DNA from: Opitutia bacterium Tous-C4FEB
GTDB taxonomy: Bacteria > Verrucomicrobiota > Verrucomicrobiia > Opitutales > Opitutaceae
Length of the DNA: 64,000 nucleotides
Assembly (NCBI GenBank): GCA_002304445.1
Contig: NEVA01000013.1
Location: forward strand, 57,575-121,574
Direction of reading: 5' to 3'
Shown: positions 44,171 through 53,901 of the stretch, in pieces
Layout: the number at the start of each line of letters is the position of its first letter
How positions within the stretch are numbered: position 1 is the stretch's first letter
Program-made: the position numbers and the translations under genes
Notes under the pieces: model-generated
Seen by the model: the letters and a program-made list of their open reading frames with translations, nothing else
Told to the model about the DNA's origin: nothing
Database searches by the model: none

Positions 44171-45700
44171 TTGTCCGACTCCGCCCTTACCTCCTCCGCT
44201 CTCCTCGAACGCATCCGTCGCGACGGCGTGCGCAAGACCGCCGTCGCCCTGCGCAAACCGCCGCTCTCCTCCCGCCTGCTCCAAGAACTTGCAGCGTTGG
44301 CCGAGCCCTCCGTCGCCCAGCAATTCGTCGCCGCCTATCCGCTTTCGCCGAGCCATCTGCTCGAGGCCCTCGCCCAAACCGCCCAAGATCCCGAGGTCTT
44401 CCCTTTTCTCGCGACCAACCCCCGCACACCGCCGCATCTGCTCTCCGCTTTTGCCGTCCACGAGAACCCCGAGGTTCGCACTCATGTCGCCACCCACCCG
44501 CAACTCGCCGCCCGCGAACTGCTGAATCTTGCCCAAGACACCGACGTCGCCGTCCGCCGCGCTGTCGCCACCAACCCGTCCCTTCGACTACCCCACCACG
44601 CCGCGCTTACCACTGACTCCAGCCCCCGCGTCCGTCTCCGCCTAGCCTCGCAGCCCGCCCTTCCCGCCCAAGTCGCCCTCGTCCTCGCCGCCGACACCAG
44701 CCCCGTCGTCCGCGCCCACACCATCGCCACCACCACCGCCGACGATGAAATGCTCCTCGGCTGGGCCGCCTCCGATGATGAAGAAGTTCAACTCGCCCTC
44801 ACCTCGCGCGGAAATCTTCCCGTCGCCGTCCGCGCACTCCTCCTGCTTTCACCGCACGCCACGGTTCGGCGAATTGCCCGCGACCTGATCGCGCCCGACC
44901 CCGTTGCGCTGCTCCACTTCATCACTCACGGCGAGCCCGATGAACCGGCGTGGGTCGCCGCCCGACCGAACCTCGCGTCGGCCCTCCAGCGCCAACTCGC
45001 CCCGTCCGAAAGCCCTGCCGTCCGGGTTGCTCTCGCCGCCAATCCCTCGCTGCTCCCCGACATCGCCGACTACTTTGTGGCCCTCGCCGACGAAGCCACC
45101 TGCGTCGCCCTTGCGACCAACCCGTCCCTTTCATCGGACCATATCCAAGCACTTGCCGCCACCCGTCTGCCCGCCGTCCTCACCGCTCTCGCCTACCGCG
45201 ACGATCTCTACGAGGAACTCATTCCGTTTCTGATCGAGCACAGCCCCGATTTTCGACGCCACTGGGCCATCCAACAAAAACCCGCGACCCTCGCGGACCC
45301 CGAACTTACGCGCCGACTGCTCGCCGATCCGCTTCCGACGATTCGTGCCCTCGCCGTCGCAGCGCACCCTTGGCGTCGCGCCGATCTCTACGACTTCGCC
45401 CGCGACCGCAGCCCCGCCGTGCGGCTCGCCGCCCTTCAGCACGCCCACGCTTCCGACGAACTCATCGCCGGTCTCCTCGCCGATCCCAGTCCGGAAATCG
45501 CCGCAGCCGCTGCGGCTCAGCAAGCCGCCCGCGCCTCCGCTCCCCGCACGCCAAAATCGCCTGCCCCCGCCACCCCGCTCGCTCCGATCTCCAAGCCCCT
45601 GCCCACCACCGCCACTCGCGCCCCGCAGGCCGAGACCTCAACTCTCAACGCTCAACTCTCCACCAAACTCTCCCAACTCAAGCGCCTATTCTGGCAATAA
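44171..45700 (+). CDS. Leucine-rich-repeat-variant (LRV/HEAT-like) protein
   Basis: A 509-residue alpha-solenoid protein. Units of about 24 residues recur from residue 40 to 450, each of the form VA-x-NP-x-L...L...A-D-x-D-xx-VR, for example PEVRTHVATHPQLAARELLN, VAVRRAVATNPSLRLPHHAA and CVALATNPSLSSDHIQALAA. The last 60 residues are proline- and alanine-rich, ending in a basic peptide. LRV proteins are scaffolds; some carry iron-sulphur clusters but no Cys cluster is visible here. The TTG start at 44171 is the only one near the first repeat. The gene is downstream of ftsK. Confidence 0.75.
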   Translation: MSDSALTSSALLERIRRDGVRKTAVALRKPPLSSRLLQELAALAEPSVAQQFVAAYPLSPSHLLEALAQTAQDPEVFPFLATNPRTPPHLLSAFAVHENPEVRTHVATHPQLAARELLNLAQDTDVAVRRAVATNPSLRLPHHAALTTDSSPRVRLRLASQPALPAQVALVLAADTSPVVRAHTIATTTADDEMLLGWAASDDEEVQLALTSRGNLPVAVRALLLLSPHATVRRIARDLIAPDPVALLHFITHGEPDEPAWVAARPNLASALQRQLAPSESPAVRVALAANPSLLPDIADYFVALADEATCVALATNPSLSSDHIQALAATRLPAVLTALAYRDDLYEELIPFLIEHSPDFRRHWAIQQKPATLADPELTRRLLADPLPTIRALAVAAHPWRRADLYDFARDRSPAVRLAALQHAHASDELIAGLLADPSPEIAAAAAAQQAARASAPRTPKSPAPATPLAPISKPLPTTATRAPQAETSTLNAQLSTKLSQLKRLFWQ

Positions 45701-45706
45701 TCCATC

Positions 45707-46027
45707 ATGGCCAAAAAACCGACAGCCCTCACGTTCCGCGACATTGTGCTCGGCGCCGAAGCCGACGTAATCCGCGCCGCGCTCGACGCCCGCATCAAAA
45801 TCGACGCTCTCATCATCGAGCGCACCGCCGCTTACGAAAAGATCGCGGCCCTCGAGACGCAGATCAACACGGTCGTCGGCGAAGCCGGCGTCTACCCGTT
45901 CCCCGCGCCCCCGCTCCCCGTCGCCGCCTTCGACCAAAAGCCCGCCAAGAAATCTCCCGGCACCATCGCCACCGACTCCGACGAAGGCGACGAGTCCGAC
46001 GCCGACGAAACCCCGGCCAAGTCCTGA
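45707..46027 (+). CDS. Small helical protein, unknown function
   Basis: A 106-residue protein, six bases after the LRV gene. Residues 8-60 (FRDIVLGAEADVIRAALDAR, then ALIIERTAAYEKIAALETQI) form a helical, coiled-coil-like segment, followed by a proline-rich and then acidic tail (SDEGDESDADETP). No family recognised. Probably cotranscribed with the LRV gene. Confidence 0.65.
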   Translation: MAKKPTALTFRDIVLGAEADVIRAALDARIKIDALIIERTAAYEKIAALETQINTVVGEAGVYPFPAPPLPVAAFDQKPAKKSPGTIATDSDEGDESDADETPAKS

Positions 46028-46050
46028 TCTGCCCCTCCGCCTCGATTTCC

Positions 46051-46136
46051 TTCCGTGTATTCCGTGTGTTCCATGGGCACCTCTCCGAAGTTCTCCGCCT
46101 TCCGGATTTCGTGTGACTCGTGTGTTTCGTGGTCCA
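46051..46136 (+). repeat. TTCCGTG periodic leader repeat, copy 4
   Basis: TTCCGTGTAT, TTCCGTGTGT and TTCCATGGGCAC cover 46051-46080, and a relative with TTTCGTGTGACTCGTGTG and TTTCGTGGTCCAC follows at 46106-46136. The next gene starts at 46174. Confidence 0.58.
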
Positions 46137-46173
46137 CTCCTCCGGATCCTGGCCTCCGTCCACCATCGCTTTG

Positions 46174-46572
46174 ATGCGCCCCGATCAACAGATCCAAATC
46201 AACAGCCTGCTCCTCGATCGCGAGGCGCTGTTCGTGCGCATCCACGACATCGAGCAAGCCGCCGCCGCCCTCCTCGGCGCGCCCTACCCGTTTAAGCGCC
46301 CCGCGCTCCCGTCCGACGCCAAGCCGAAACGCAAACCTGCCGCGCCCCGACCCACTTCGCCCGGCGACCCGCTCCGCCGGCTCGAAGGCCTGGAAACCGC
46401 TTACCGCGTCACCTACCGCCGGTTCGGTCAAATCGTCTCCGAAGACCACGACGACCTCGACGCCCTCCGCACGCTTCTTTCCGCCCAAGGCGCCAACCTC
46501 ACGGTCACGCGCCTCGAAACCATCGACCTCGGCGGCCGCACCAAGGCCGTGCTGCTCGATCCCAAGTCCTAG
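46174..46572 (+). CDS. Small helical protein, unknown function
   Basis: A 132-residue protein: an N-terminal helix (QIQINSLLLDREALFVRIHD), a basic proline-rich hinge (KPKRKPAAPRPTSPGDPLRR) and a second helical part with RVTYRRFGQIVSEDHDDLDA. No family recognised. The start ATG at 46174 precedes the conserved-looking N-terminal helix. It resembles its neighbour at 45707 in size and helical style, without clear homology. Confidence 0.55.
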   Translation: MRPDQQIQINSLLLDREALFVRIHDIEQAAAALLGAPYPFKRPALPSDAKPKRKPAAPRPTSPGDPLRRLEGLETAYRVTYRRFGQIVSEDHDDLDALRTLLSAQGANLTVTRLETIDLGGRTKAVLLDPKS

Positions 46573-46616
46573 ATTTCAACGAGGCCGGCTCACTCTGGCC
46601 GGGCCCACGCCGTTTG

Positions 46617-46650
46617 AGTTTTTCCGTGTCTTCCGTGTGTTCCGTGGGCA
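46617..46650 (+). repeat. TTCCGTG periodic leader repeat, copy 5
   Basis: TTTCCGTGTC, TTCCGTGTGT and TTCCGTGGGCAAC units end 14 bp before the proA start codon. Confidence 0.6.
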
Positions 46651-46663
46651 ACTTCACCGATCC

Positions 46664-47944
46664 ATGTCAGCCGAATTCACGAGCCTCGTCACGTCCCTCG
46701 CCCAACGCGCCCGCGCCGCGTCCCTCGTGCTCGCGACCGTCCCCACCGCCGCCAAAAACGCCGCCCTTGCCCGCCTCGCCGACCTGATCGACGCCTCCCA
46801 CGCCGCGCTCCTCGCCGCCAACGCCAGCGACCTCGCCTCGCCCGAGGCCGCGGCCCTCTCGGCGGCCTCCCGCGATCGGCTGACACTCACAACGGCGCGC
46901 CTTAACCATCTCGCCGTCTCCGTCCGCGAAGTCATCGCCCTCCCCGATCCCGTCGGTGATCTGCTGGAAGAAACGACCCGCCCCAACGGGCTCCACATCC
47001 GCAAAGTCCGCGTCCCCATCGGCGTCATCGGTATCATCTACGAAGCCCGCCCCAACGTCACCATCGACTGCGCCATCCTCTGCCTGAAATCCGGCAACGC
47101 CTCCATTCTTCGCGGCGGCAAAGAGTGCTTCCACACCAACACCGCCCTCGCCGCCCTCATCACCGCCGCGCTCACCACCGCCGGCCTCCCCGCCGACGCC
47201 GTCCAACTCATCCCCACGACCGACCGCGCCGCCCTTAACGCGCTGCTCAAACTCGATAGCCTGATCCACTGCATCATTCCGCGCGGCGGCGAGAGTCTCA
47301 TCCGCTTCGTGGCGGAGAACTCCACCATTCCCGTCATCAAACATTTTCAGGGCGTATGCTTCGTCTACGTGGACGCCGCCGCCGACCTCGCGATGGCCGA
47401 GGCGATCACCGTCAACGCCAAGGCCTCGCGCCCGAGCGCCTGCAACGCCGCCGAGCAGCTGCTCGTTCACGTCGGCGTCGCCGAGAAATTCCTCCCCACC
47501 GTCGCCCGCGCCCTGATCGCGAAAAACGTCCAACTCCGCTGCGACCCCGCCAGCCTCGCGATCCTCGCCGCCTCCGATCTCTCAACTCTCGTCGCCCCCG
47601 CGACGGCCTCGGACTACACCACCGAGTTCCTCGACACCATCATCGCCGTCCGCGTGGTCGATTCGCTCGACACCGCCATCGCAACGATCAACCGCGACAG
47701 CTCCAACCACAGCGATGCCATCGTCACCGCCGACGAACCCGCCGCCCGCCGCTTCCTCGCGTCCGTGGACAGCGCGACCGTTTACTGGAACGCGAGCACG
47801 CGCTTCACCGACGGTTTCGAATTCGGCTACGGCGCCGAGATCGGCATCAGCACCGACCGCCTCCACGCCCGCGGCCCCATGGGCCTCCGCGAACTCTGCA
47901 CCTACAAATTTCTGATCGAGGGCACCGGGCAGGTGCGTCCATGA
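46664..47944 (+). CDS. proA: Gamma-glutamyl phosphate reductase
   Basis: A 426-residue aldehyde-dehydrogenase-fold enzyme reducing gamma-glutamyl phosphate to the semialdehyde in proline synthesis. VPIGVIGIIYEARPNVTIDC is the ProA signature, LIHCIIPRGGESLIRFVAEN the cofactor region, and ASRPSACNAAEQLLVH carries the catalytic Cys near 259. The C-terminal RGPMGLRELCTYKFLIEGTG is typical. Its stop overlaps the next gene (ATGA). ProB is not in the window. Confidence 0.95.
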   Translation: MSAEFTSLVTSLAQRARAASLVLATVPTAAKNAALARLADLIDASHAALLAANASDLASPEAAALSAASRDRLTLTTARLNHLAVSVREVIALPDPVGDLLEETTRPNGLHIRKVRVPIGVIGIIYEARPNVTIDCAILCLKSGNASILRGGKECFHTNTALAALITAALTTAGLPADAVQLIPTTDRAALNALLKLDSLIHCIIPRGGESLIRFVAENSTIPVIKHFQGVCFVYVDAAADLAMAEAITVNAKASRPSACNAAEQLLVHVGVAEKFLPTVARALIAKNVQLRCDPASLAILAASDLSTLVAPATASDYTTEFLDTIIAVRVVDSLDTAIATINRDSSNHSDAIVTADEPAARRFLASVDSATVYWNASTRFTDGFEFGYGAEIGISTDRLHARGPMGLRELCTYKFLIEGTGQVRP

Positions 47945-48306
47945 ACGCCCCCGCCGCCGTCGTCCAACGCCAGCTCGACGCCTACAACGCCCGCGACGTC
48001 GATGCCTTTCTAGCCACGTACGCCGCCGACGCCCGCCAGTTCGAGCACCCCGACAAACGTCTCGCCACCGGCCATGCCGAGATGCGCCCGCGTTTCCTCG
48101 CGCGTTTTGAAGAGCCCAACCTCCACGCGCGCCTGCTCCACCGCATCGTCGCCGGCGCCACGGTCATCGATCACGAGCTGATCACCCGCACGTTTCCCGA
48201 AGGCCCCGGCACATTAGAACTCGTGGCCATTTACGAGATCCGCGCCGGTCTGATCGCCGAGGCCCGCTTCATCACCGGCACCAAGACCCTTGCCGCACGG
48301 TCCTGA
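47941..48306 (+). CDS. SnoaL/NTF2-like protein
   Basis: A 121-residue cone-shaped NTF2-like domain. VVQRQLDAYNARDVDAFLAT, YAADARQFEHPD and GHAEMRPRFLARF, followed by IDHELITRTFPEGPG and the closing strand LVAIYEIRAGLIAEARFITG, fit the SnoaL-like/ketosteroid-isomerase fold. The family ranges from cyclases to non-enzymatic scaffolds. It is coupled to proA by a 4-bp overlap but a role in proline synthesis is not implied. Confidence 0.85.
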   Translation: MNAPAAVVQRQLDAYNARDVDAFLATYAADARQFEHPDKRLATGHAEMRPRFLARFEEPNLHARLLHRIVAGATVIDHELITRTFPEGPGTLELVAIYEIRAGLIAEARFITGTKTLAARS

Positions 48307-48432
48307 GCGCGCCTTTTCGCCCTAGTTTTCCGGGGAAGTGCCATTTCCGCGACGAACCGCCTTCGGCCTTGCCTTCGCCGGGGGCGACCCGCACGTTCTT
48401 CCTTTTTCCAAAGACCAGAACGCCTCAGCGCC

Positions 48433-50250
48433 ATGAACCAGAACATCCGAAATATCGCTATCATCGCCCACGTCGACCACGGCAAAACTACACTCGTCGA
48501 CAAGCTCCTCAAAGAGGGCGGCGTTTACCGTGCCAACCAGCAAGTTACCGAGCGCGCCATGGACTCCATGGACCTCGAAAAGGAAAAGGGCATCACCATC
48601 AAGGCGAAGAACACGTCGGTCCATTGGAACGGCAAGATCGTCAACATTCTCGACACCCCCGGCCACGCCGACTTCGGCGGCGAGGTCGAACGCGCCCTCC
48701 GCATGGTCGACGGCGTGCTGCTCGTCATCGACGCCTACGACGGCCCCCAAGCCCAGACGCGCTTCGTGCTCCGCAAGGCCCTCGCCCACGGCCTCAAGGT
48801 CGTCCTCGTCATCAACAAGATCGACCGCGACAACGCCGATCCCGCGAAAATGTATGACAAGGTGCTCGAACTCCTCATGGAGCTCAACGCCACCGAGGAG
48901 CAGTTCGATGCTCCGGTCGTTTACGGCTCCGGCCGCGACGGCTACATGATGTATAAGCTCGGCGAAGAGAAGAAGAACATGACGCCGCTTTTCCAGACGA
49001 TCATCGACCACGTTCCGCCGCCCTTCGCCAAGCCCTCCGAGCCGTTTCACATGCTCGTATCGAATATCGACTGGTCCGATTACGTCGGTCGTATTGCCGT
49101 TGGCAAAATTCTCGGCGGCACGGTCAAGGTCGGGGATCCCGTTTTTGTCATCCGCAACTCCGATGCCAAGCGCATCCGCGCCAAGATCACCAAGGTCTTC
49201 GAGTTCACCGGCCTCGGCCAACGTGAGGTCGAAAGCGCCACGGCCGGCAACATCATCGGTCTCTCCGGCTTCGAAGACGTGGACATCGGCGACACCCTCG
49301 CGGTGAACGACGACGCGCACGCCCTGCCCTTCACCCAGATCGACCCGCCCACGCTGGAGATGCAGTTCTCCGTCAACGACGGCCCGCTCGTCGGTCAGGA
49401 AGGCAAGCTCGTCACCTCCCGCCAACTCCGCGAACGCCTCATGCGCGAGTTGAAGACCAACGTTTCGATCTACATCGAAGACTCCGACAAAGCCGGTGTT
49501 TTCAACGTCAAGGCCCGCGGCGCCATGCAGGTCGCCGTTCTCGTCGAGACCATGCGCCGCGAAGGTTTCGAACTCCTCGTCTCCCGCCCCACCGTGATCG
49601 AGAAGATCGTCGATGGCGTCCGTCAGGAACCCTACGAGACCGTCTGGGTGGAAGTGCCCGACGAGTGCATCGGCGCCGTCATGCAGAATCTCGCCAACCG
49701 CAAAGGTGTGCTCACGAACATGGAGAAGCTCTCGCACTCCACGATGATCGAGGCGACCATCACGACCCGCGGCCTCATCGGCATGGAAATCGACGTGATC
49801 AACGCCACCAGCGGCCGCGGCATCACGAGCCATTTGTTCAAAGAATACGGCCCCTACGCGGGCGAAGTGCTCACTCGCCTCTCCGGCACGCTCATCGCGA
49901 CCGAAGCCGGCGAGACGACCACCTACGCCCTGCTCATGGTCCAGGAACGCGGCAAACTCTTCGTCGGTCCCGGCGAACAGGTTTACGAAGGCATGATCGT
50001 CGGCGAGAATCCCCGCAACGAAGACATCGCTTGTAACGCCGTCCGCGAAAAAGCCCTCACGAACTTCCGTTCGCAGGGTTCCGGCGTCGCCACCGGCCTC
50101 ATTCCGGCCGCCAAATTCAGTCTCGAACGCGCGATCGAATACATCGCCGCCGACGAACTCCTCGAGGTCACCCCGAAGAGCCTCCGTCTGCGCAAGCGGA
50201 TTCTGAACAACGGCCTTCGTCAAAAGGCCGCCAAGTCCGGCAAGGCGTAA
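48433..50250 (+). CDS. typA: Ribosome-associated GTPase TypA/BipA
   Basis: A 605-residue translational GTPase. [20 protein letters not shown] is G1, [20 protein letters not shown] the RGITI-type switch [22 protein letters not shown]3 and [17 protein letters not shown]4. EF-G-like domain 2, domains III and V follow, and [15 protein letters not shown] is the end of the BipA C-terminal domain. BipA helps 50S assembly and growth at low temperature. Length matches the family (about 607). A terminator follows. Confidence 0.97.
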   Translation: MNQNIRNIAIIAHVDHGKTTLVDKLLKEGGVYRANQQVTERAMDSMDLEKEKGITIKAKNTSVHWNGKIVNILDTPGHADFGGEVERALRMVDGVLLVIDAYDGPQAQTRFVLRKALAHGLKVVLVINKIDRDNADPAKMYDKVLELLMELNATEEQFDAPVVYGSGRDGYMMYKLGEEKKNMTPLFQTIIDHVPPPFAKPSEPFHMLVSNIDWSDYVGRIAVGKILGGTVKVGDPVFVIRNSDAKRIRAKITKVFEFTGLGQREVESATAGNIIGLSGFEDVDIGDTLAVNDDAHALPFTQIDPPTLEMQFSVNDGPLVGQEGKLVTSRQLRERLMRELKTNVSIYIEDSDKAGVFNVKARGAMQVAVLVETMRREGFELLVSRPTVIEKIVDGVRQEPYETVWVEVPDECIGAVMQNLANRKGVLTNMEKLSHSTMIEATITTRGLIGMEIDVINATSGRGITSHLFKEYGPYAGEVLTRLSGTLIATEAGETTTYALLMVQERGKLFVGPGEQVYEGMIVGENPRNEDIACNAVREKALTNFRSQGSGVATGLIPAAKFSLERAIEYIAADELLEVTPKSLRLRKRILNNGLRQKAAKSGKA

Positions 50251-50272
50251 ACCAACCGAGGCATTCTCCTTC

Positions 50273-50309
50273 AGCCCGCCCTGCGGTCATCCGCGCGGCG
50301 GGCTTTTTT
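50273..50309 (+). terminator. Rho-independent terminator of typA
   Basis: AGCCCGCC (50273-50280) pairs with GGCGGGCT (50297-50304) and is followed by T residues. Confidence 0.8.
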
Positions 50310-50340
50310 GTGCCCGTGATCGTCACCCGTCCAAGTTGTA

Positions 50341-50414
50341 AGGCAGGGTCTTCGACCCGCCCTTTCGCGCCCGGTAGTCTTCAACGGGCAAAGGTCTCCG
50401 ACCCCGCCCTGCTT
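50341..50414. repeat. Paired GGGTC/GACCC hairpins
   Basis: AGGCAGGGTCTTCGACCCGC (50341-50360) forms a GGGTC-TTC-GACCC hairpin, and GCAAAGGTCTCCGACCCCGC with a CCTGC end (50389-50412) is a related sequence. Between them GCCCG...CGGGC pairs. They separate typA and gcvH ends. Confidence 0.45.
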
Positions 50415-50421
50415 TCCTAAA

Positions 50422-50805
50422 TCAACCGATCAACTTCGCGTAGGCCGCCGGATCGTGGAGCGCCGCGATGTCCGCCGGATCCGCGAGCTTTAGCTTCAGC
50501 ATCCAACCGCCCTCATACGGCGCACTGTTCACGGTCTCGGGCGCTCCATCGAGCGCCGTGTTGACGGCGAGCACGGTGCCCGCGACCGGAAGATAGAGAT
50601 CCGAAGCCGCCTTTACCGATTCGACGACCCCGAAGGTCTCGCCCGCCTTCAACGTCGCGCCCACCTTGGGCAACTGCACAAACGTAATGTCGCCCAGCGA
50701 AGACTGCGCGTAATCGGTGATCCCGATGGTGGCGGTACCGTCAGCGGCAGCCCGGAGCCATTCGTGCGATTTGGCATAAACGAGGTCGGCGGGGATGTTG
50801 CTCAT
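50422..50805 (-). CDS. gcvH: Glycine cleavage system H protein
   Basis: A 127-residue lipoyl carrier. [20 protein letters not shown], then [20 protein letters not shown] places the lipoylated Lys65 in the conserved E-S-V-K context, with [20 protein letters not shown] near the end. It shuttles aminomethyl groups between the P, T and L proteins. It overlaps the gcvT stop by a TGA/ATG junction, so gcvT-gcvH form an operon; gcvP is not in the window. Confidence 0.96.
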   Translation of the reverse strand: MSNIPADLVYAKSHEWLRAAADGTATIGITDYAQSSLGDITFVQLPKVGATLKAGETFGVVESVKAASDLYLPVAGTVLAVNTALDGAPETVNSAPYEGGWMLKLKLADPADIAALHDPAAYAKLIG

Positions 50806-51905
50806 GGGCTCTTTTTCAAAGGCACGAACGGGGGTTTGACGAGGTGTAAAGTGATCGCGGTGCCACGAATATCGACCGAGAGCGGCAGACCCGCGGCAGT
50901 GGTGGACACGAGCGCGGAACCGATCGCTTCATTGAGCAGCGGCGAAAGCGTCCCCGACAGCACCCGACCCACGACGGCGCCGCCTTCGCCCAAGACGGGG
51001 GTCTCGGCGCGCACAATGCGACGGTCGCCAGTCTTGAAGAACACAACTTTTTGGGGCGCGCCGTTTTGCTTTTCCGCGAGCAATGCCGTCCGGCCGATAA
51101 AGCCCGCGCCCTTGTCGAGTTTCACCGTCCAGCCCAAGCCGGCGGTGAGCGGCGAAATGTCCGCCGTGATCTCGTGGCCGTAGAGCGGATAACCCGCCTC
51201 AAGCCGCAAACTGTCGCGAGCCCCGAGACCGGCCAGTTCAAGCCCGTGAGGCGCACCCGCAGCCAAAACCGCCTCGGCCAGTGCCAGGGCATCACCGGCC
51301 GCGTGGTACAGTTCTACGCCGTCTTCGCCCGTATAACCGGTTCGGCTGATGAGGCAGTTGACCCCGGCCACGGTGCCCTCGGTGAAGTGATAATATTTCA
51401 CCAGCCCCAGCTTCGCGCCGGTGAGACTCTGGACGATCTCAACGGCCTTGGGACCTTGCACCGCCAAGAGCGCGTAGTCGGCGCAGCGGTCCGTAATCGT
51501 CACGTTGAAAGGCGCCGCCTGTTCACGGATCCAAGCCAAGTCTTTGGCGATGTTGCCGGCATTGATGCACAAAAAATAATCGTCCGGACCGCGCATGTAG
51601 ACGAGCAGGTCATCCACGACGCCGCCGGCAGGATAACACATCGGCGAATAAAGCACCCGGCCCGGAAACAGTTTGGCGACATCGTTCGTGACGAGGTGGT
51701 TCAAGAACCGGCCCGCCTCCGGTCCCCGCACGTCAACTTCGCCCATGTGGCTCACATCGAAAAGGCCGGCGGTGCGGCGTACGGCTTTGTGCTCTTCCAA
51801 AATGCTCCGATATTGGACGGGCATTTCCCACCCCGCAAAATCGACCAACCGGCCCCCGTGGGCGGCATGAAAATCGCGCAACGGTGTGCGTTGGAGTTCG
51901 CTCAT
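50802..51905 (-). CDS. gcvT: Glycine cleavage system T protein (aminomethyltransferase)
   Basis: A 367-residue tetrahydrofolate-dependent aminomethyltransferase. [20 protein letters not shown] and [20 protein letters not shown] are diagnostic of GcvT, followed by [19 protein letters not shown] and [20 protein letters not shown] (the folate site with the conserved RDxLRLE). The ATG at 51905 gives [15 protein letters not shown]; 21 earlier codons are not needed. Length is normal. Confidence 0.95.
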   Translation of the reverse strand: MSELQRTPLRDFHAAHGGRLVDFAGWEMPVQYRSILEEHKAVRRTAGLFDVSHMGEVDVRGPEAGRFLNHLVTNDVAKLFPGRVLYSPMCYPAGGVVDDLLVYMRGPDDYFLCINAGNIAKDLAWIREQAAPFNVTITDRCADYALLAVQGPKAVEIVQSLTGAKLGLVKYYHFTEGTVAGVNCLISRTGYTGEDGVELYHAAGDALALAEAVLAAGAPHGLELAGLGARDSLRLEAGYPLYGHEITADISPLTAGLGWTVKLDKGAGFIGRTALLAEKQNGAPQKVVFFKTGDRRIVRAETPVLGEGGAVVGRVLSGTLSPLLNEAIGSALVSTTAAGLPLSVDIRGTAITLHLVKPPFVPLKKSP

Positions 51906-52010
51906 GACCCGACTACGGGCGGGCCGGGAATTCCCCGCAAGGCTGTTTTGCCGACCGGCGGTGCGCACAGTTTGTATTCGCCTCCCACGTGGGGCACATA
52001 AACTGCCGAC

Positions 52011-53057
52011 ATGGAACTGCTGGCTCTAACGATTGCCCTCACCCTCGGGGTCTCTTTCTGCTGCTCGCTGCTCGAGGCCATCGTGCTCAGCACGACGGTC
52101 GCCGAAATCGAGCAACTCAAGAAGAGCCGACCCCGCCGGGGCCAACTGCTTGAAACGATCAAGCACGAGCTCGAAGCGACCATCTCGGCCATCCTTACGC
52201 TTAACACCATCGCGAACACGTTCGGGTCACTCCTCATCGGCAGTTTGGCGGCCAAAGTCTTCGACGAGTTCTGGGTCGGCGTCCTCTCCGGCGTGCTCAC
52301 CTTGGCGGTGCTCGTGTTTTCCGAGGTGCTGCCCAAAAGCCTCGGTGTCGCCCACCGGAAGTCGCTCCAACCTCACGTCGTTTATCCGATTTGGTGGATG
52401 CGCCGCACCCTCTTGCCTGTCACCTACCTCTGCAACCGCGTTGTGCGCCTCTTCATCAACAAGCCACCGGAGCAGCACCGTTCCGACGAAGAGATTCTGT
52501 TGCTGGCCGAGCGCGGCGCGCAACAGGGCACACTGACCAAGAGCGAATCCAGTATCATCGCCAACGCCCTCTCCCTCGATAACGTGCGCGTGAGCACGAT
52601 CATGACTCCGCGCACCGTCGTCACCGGACTTCGCCGGAGCGCCACCGTCGGCGAGGTCATCACCGAATTTCCCAGCCTGCCCTTCGGTCGCATGCCCGTC
52701 TATGGGCGCAACATCGACGACATCGTCGGCCTCGTCCGGCGGCGCGATCTGCTAAAGGCCAAAGGCAACGACCAGGACCACGTCCTCGTTGAGCAGCTCA
52801 TGTCCGAGACGCACTTTGTGCCCGAGACTGTCGTCGTCGCGCAGGCCCTCCAACTCTGCCTCAAGGTTCATACCAAGATGCTGATCGTGGTCGACGAGTT
52901 CGGGGCGACCGCAGGCGTGCTGACCATGGAAGACATCATCGAGCACATCCTCGGCCGGGAGATCTTCGAGAAGGATGACATGGCCGTGGACATGCGGGAG
53001 CTCGCCCGCACCCAGCAGCAGCGCATCGAAAAACCCGCCGGTAAGACCAAAGGTTAA
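52011..53057 (+). CDS. CNNM/DUF21 and CBS-domain protein without CorC domain
   Basis: A 348-residue protein. Residues 1-150 form a DUF21 membrane domain with three or four helices (LTIALTLGVSFCCSLLEAIV, NTIANTFGSLLIGSLAAKV, VLVFSEVLPKSLGVAHRKSL). A CBS pair follows (STIMTPRTVVTGLRRSATVG; FGRMPVYGRNIDDIVGLVRR; VVDEFGATAGVLTMEDIIEH). The usual C-terminal CorC/HlyC domain is absent, ending in a basic tail. The family is implicated in magnesium or cobalt efflux. The gene is 22 bp upstream of lgt. Confidence 0.86.
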   Translation: MELLALTIALTLGVSFCCSLLEAIVLSTTVAEIEQLKKSRPRRGQLLETIKHELEATISAILTLNTIANTFGSLLIGSLAAKVFDEFWVGVLSGVLTLAVLVFSEVLPKSLGVAHRKSLQPHVVYPIWWMRRTLLPVTYLCNRVVRLFINKPPEQHRSDEEILLLAERGAQQGTLTKSESSIIANALSLDNVRVSTIMTPRTVVTGLRRSATVGEVITEFPSLPFGRMPVYGRNIDDIVGLVRRRDLLKAKGNDQDHVLVEQLMSETHFVPETVVVAQALQLCLKVHTKMLIVVDEFGATAGVLTMEDIIEHILGREIFEKDDMAVDMRELARTQQQRIEKPAGKTKG

Positions 53058-53079
53058 TCCGCGCACCGCGACCACCCAC

Positions 53080-53901
53080 ATGTTTTCCGCCTACTGGGTT
53101 CACGATCTCAGCCCGTTCTTGGTGCGGTTCACCGACACGATCGGCATCCGTTACTACGGGTTGGCCTACCTGCTGGGCTTCGTCGCTGCGGGCGGGCTTC
53201 TTGCGCTCTACGCCCGCGCCGGTCGTTCAAAACTTTCGATCGACCAGATCAGCGATTTGCTGGTCATGATCGTCTTCGGCGTGCTGCTTGGCGGCCGAAT
53301 CGGCTATTTCCTCCTTTATCAACCGCGCGCGCTGTTCGCGGATCCGATGGCGTTCTTCCGCGTCTGGGACGGCGGCATGGCCAGTCATGGCGGCTTTATC
53401 GGTGTCGGCGTGGCGATCGCTTGGTTCGCCCGTTCCCGGAAGATACCCTTTCTGCACTTGGCCGACCTGATCGCCTCGACCGCAGCCGCCGGTCTGTTGT
53501 TCGGCCGCATCGCCAATTTTATCAACGGCGAGCTTTGGGGCAAAATTGCCGACGTGCCCTGGGCCGTGATCTTCCCCCACAGCGCCGGTCCGACCACTCC
53601 GCTTCACCTGATTTTGCCCCGACATCCCTCCCAACTTTACGCCGCCGCGTTGGAAGGGGCGTTGCTGCTCGCAATCATGCAATGGCGCTTCTGGCGCAGC
53701 GACATCGTGCGCACCAAGCCCGGTCACCTCGCCGGCGAATTTTGGCTGATCTATGCCGTGGTCCGAATCGTCGGCGAAGTCTTTCGCGAGCCCGACGCCG
53801 GCTTGATTATGGGCCTGAACCGTGGTGCGTTCTACTCCTTCTTTCTCGTCGCCGGCGGCCTCTTTTTTATCGGTCTCGCCCGACGCAAATCCACCCCATG
53901 A
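53080..53901 (+). CDS. lgt: Prolipoprotein diacylglyceryl transferase
   Basis: A 273-residue membrane enzyme with about seven helices that adds diacylglycerol to lipobox Cys residues. GIRYYGLAYLLGFVAAGGLL starts it, GGMASHGGFIGVGVAIAW has the conserved His, and GRIANFINGELWGKIADVPW is the Lgt signature; HPSQLYAAALEGALLLAIMQ follows. It serves the lipoproteins at 9670 and 62866. The stop overlaps the next gene start (ATGA). Confidence 0.96.
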   Translation: MFSAYWVHDLSPFLVRFTDTIGIRYYGLAYLLGFVAAGGLLALYARAGRSKLSIDQISDLLVMIVFGVLLGGRIGYFLLYQPRALFADPMAFFRVWDGGMASHGGFIGVGVAIAWFARSRKIPFLHLADLIASTAAAGLLFGRIANFINGELWGKIADVPWAVIFPHSAGPTTPLHLILPRHPSQLYAAALEGALLLAIMQWRFWRSDIVRTKPGHLAGEFWLIYAVVRIVGEVFREPDAGLIMGLNRGAFYSFFLVAGGLFFIGLARRKSTP

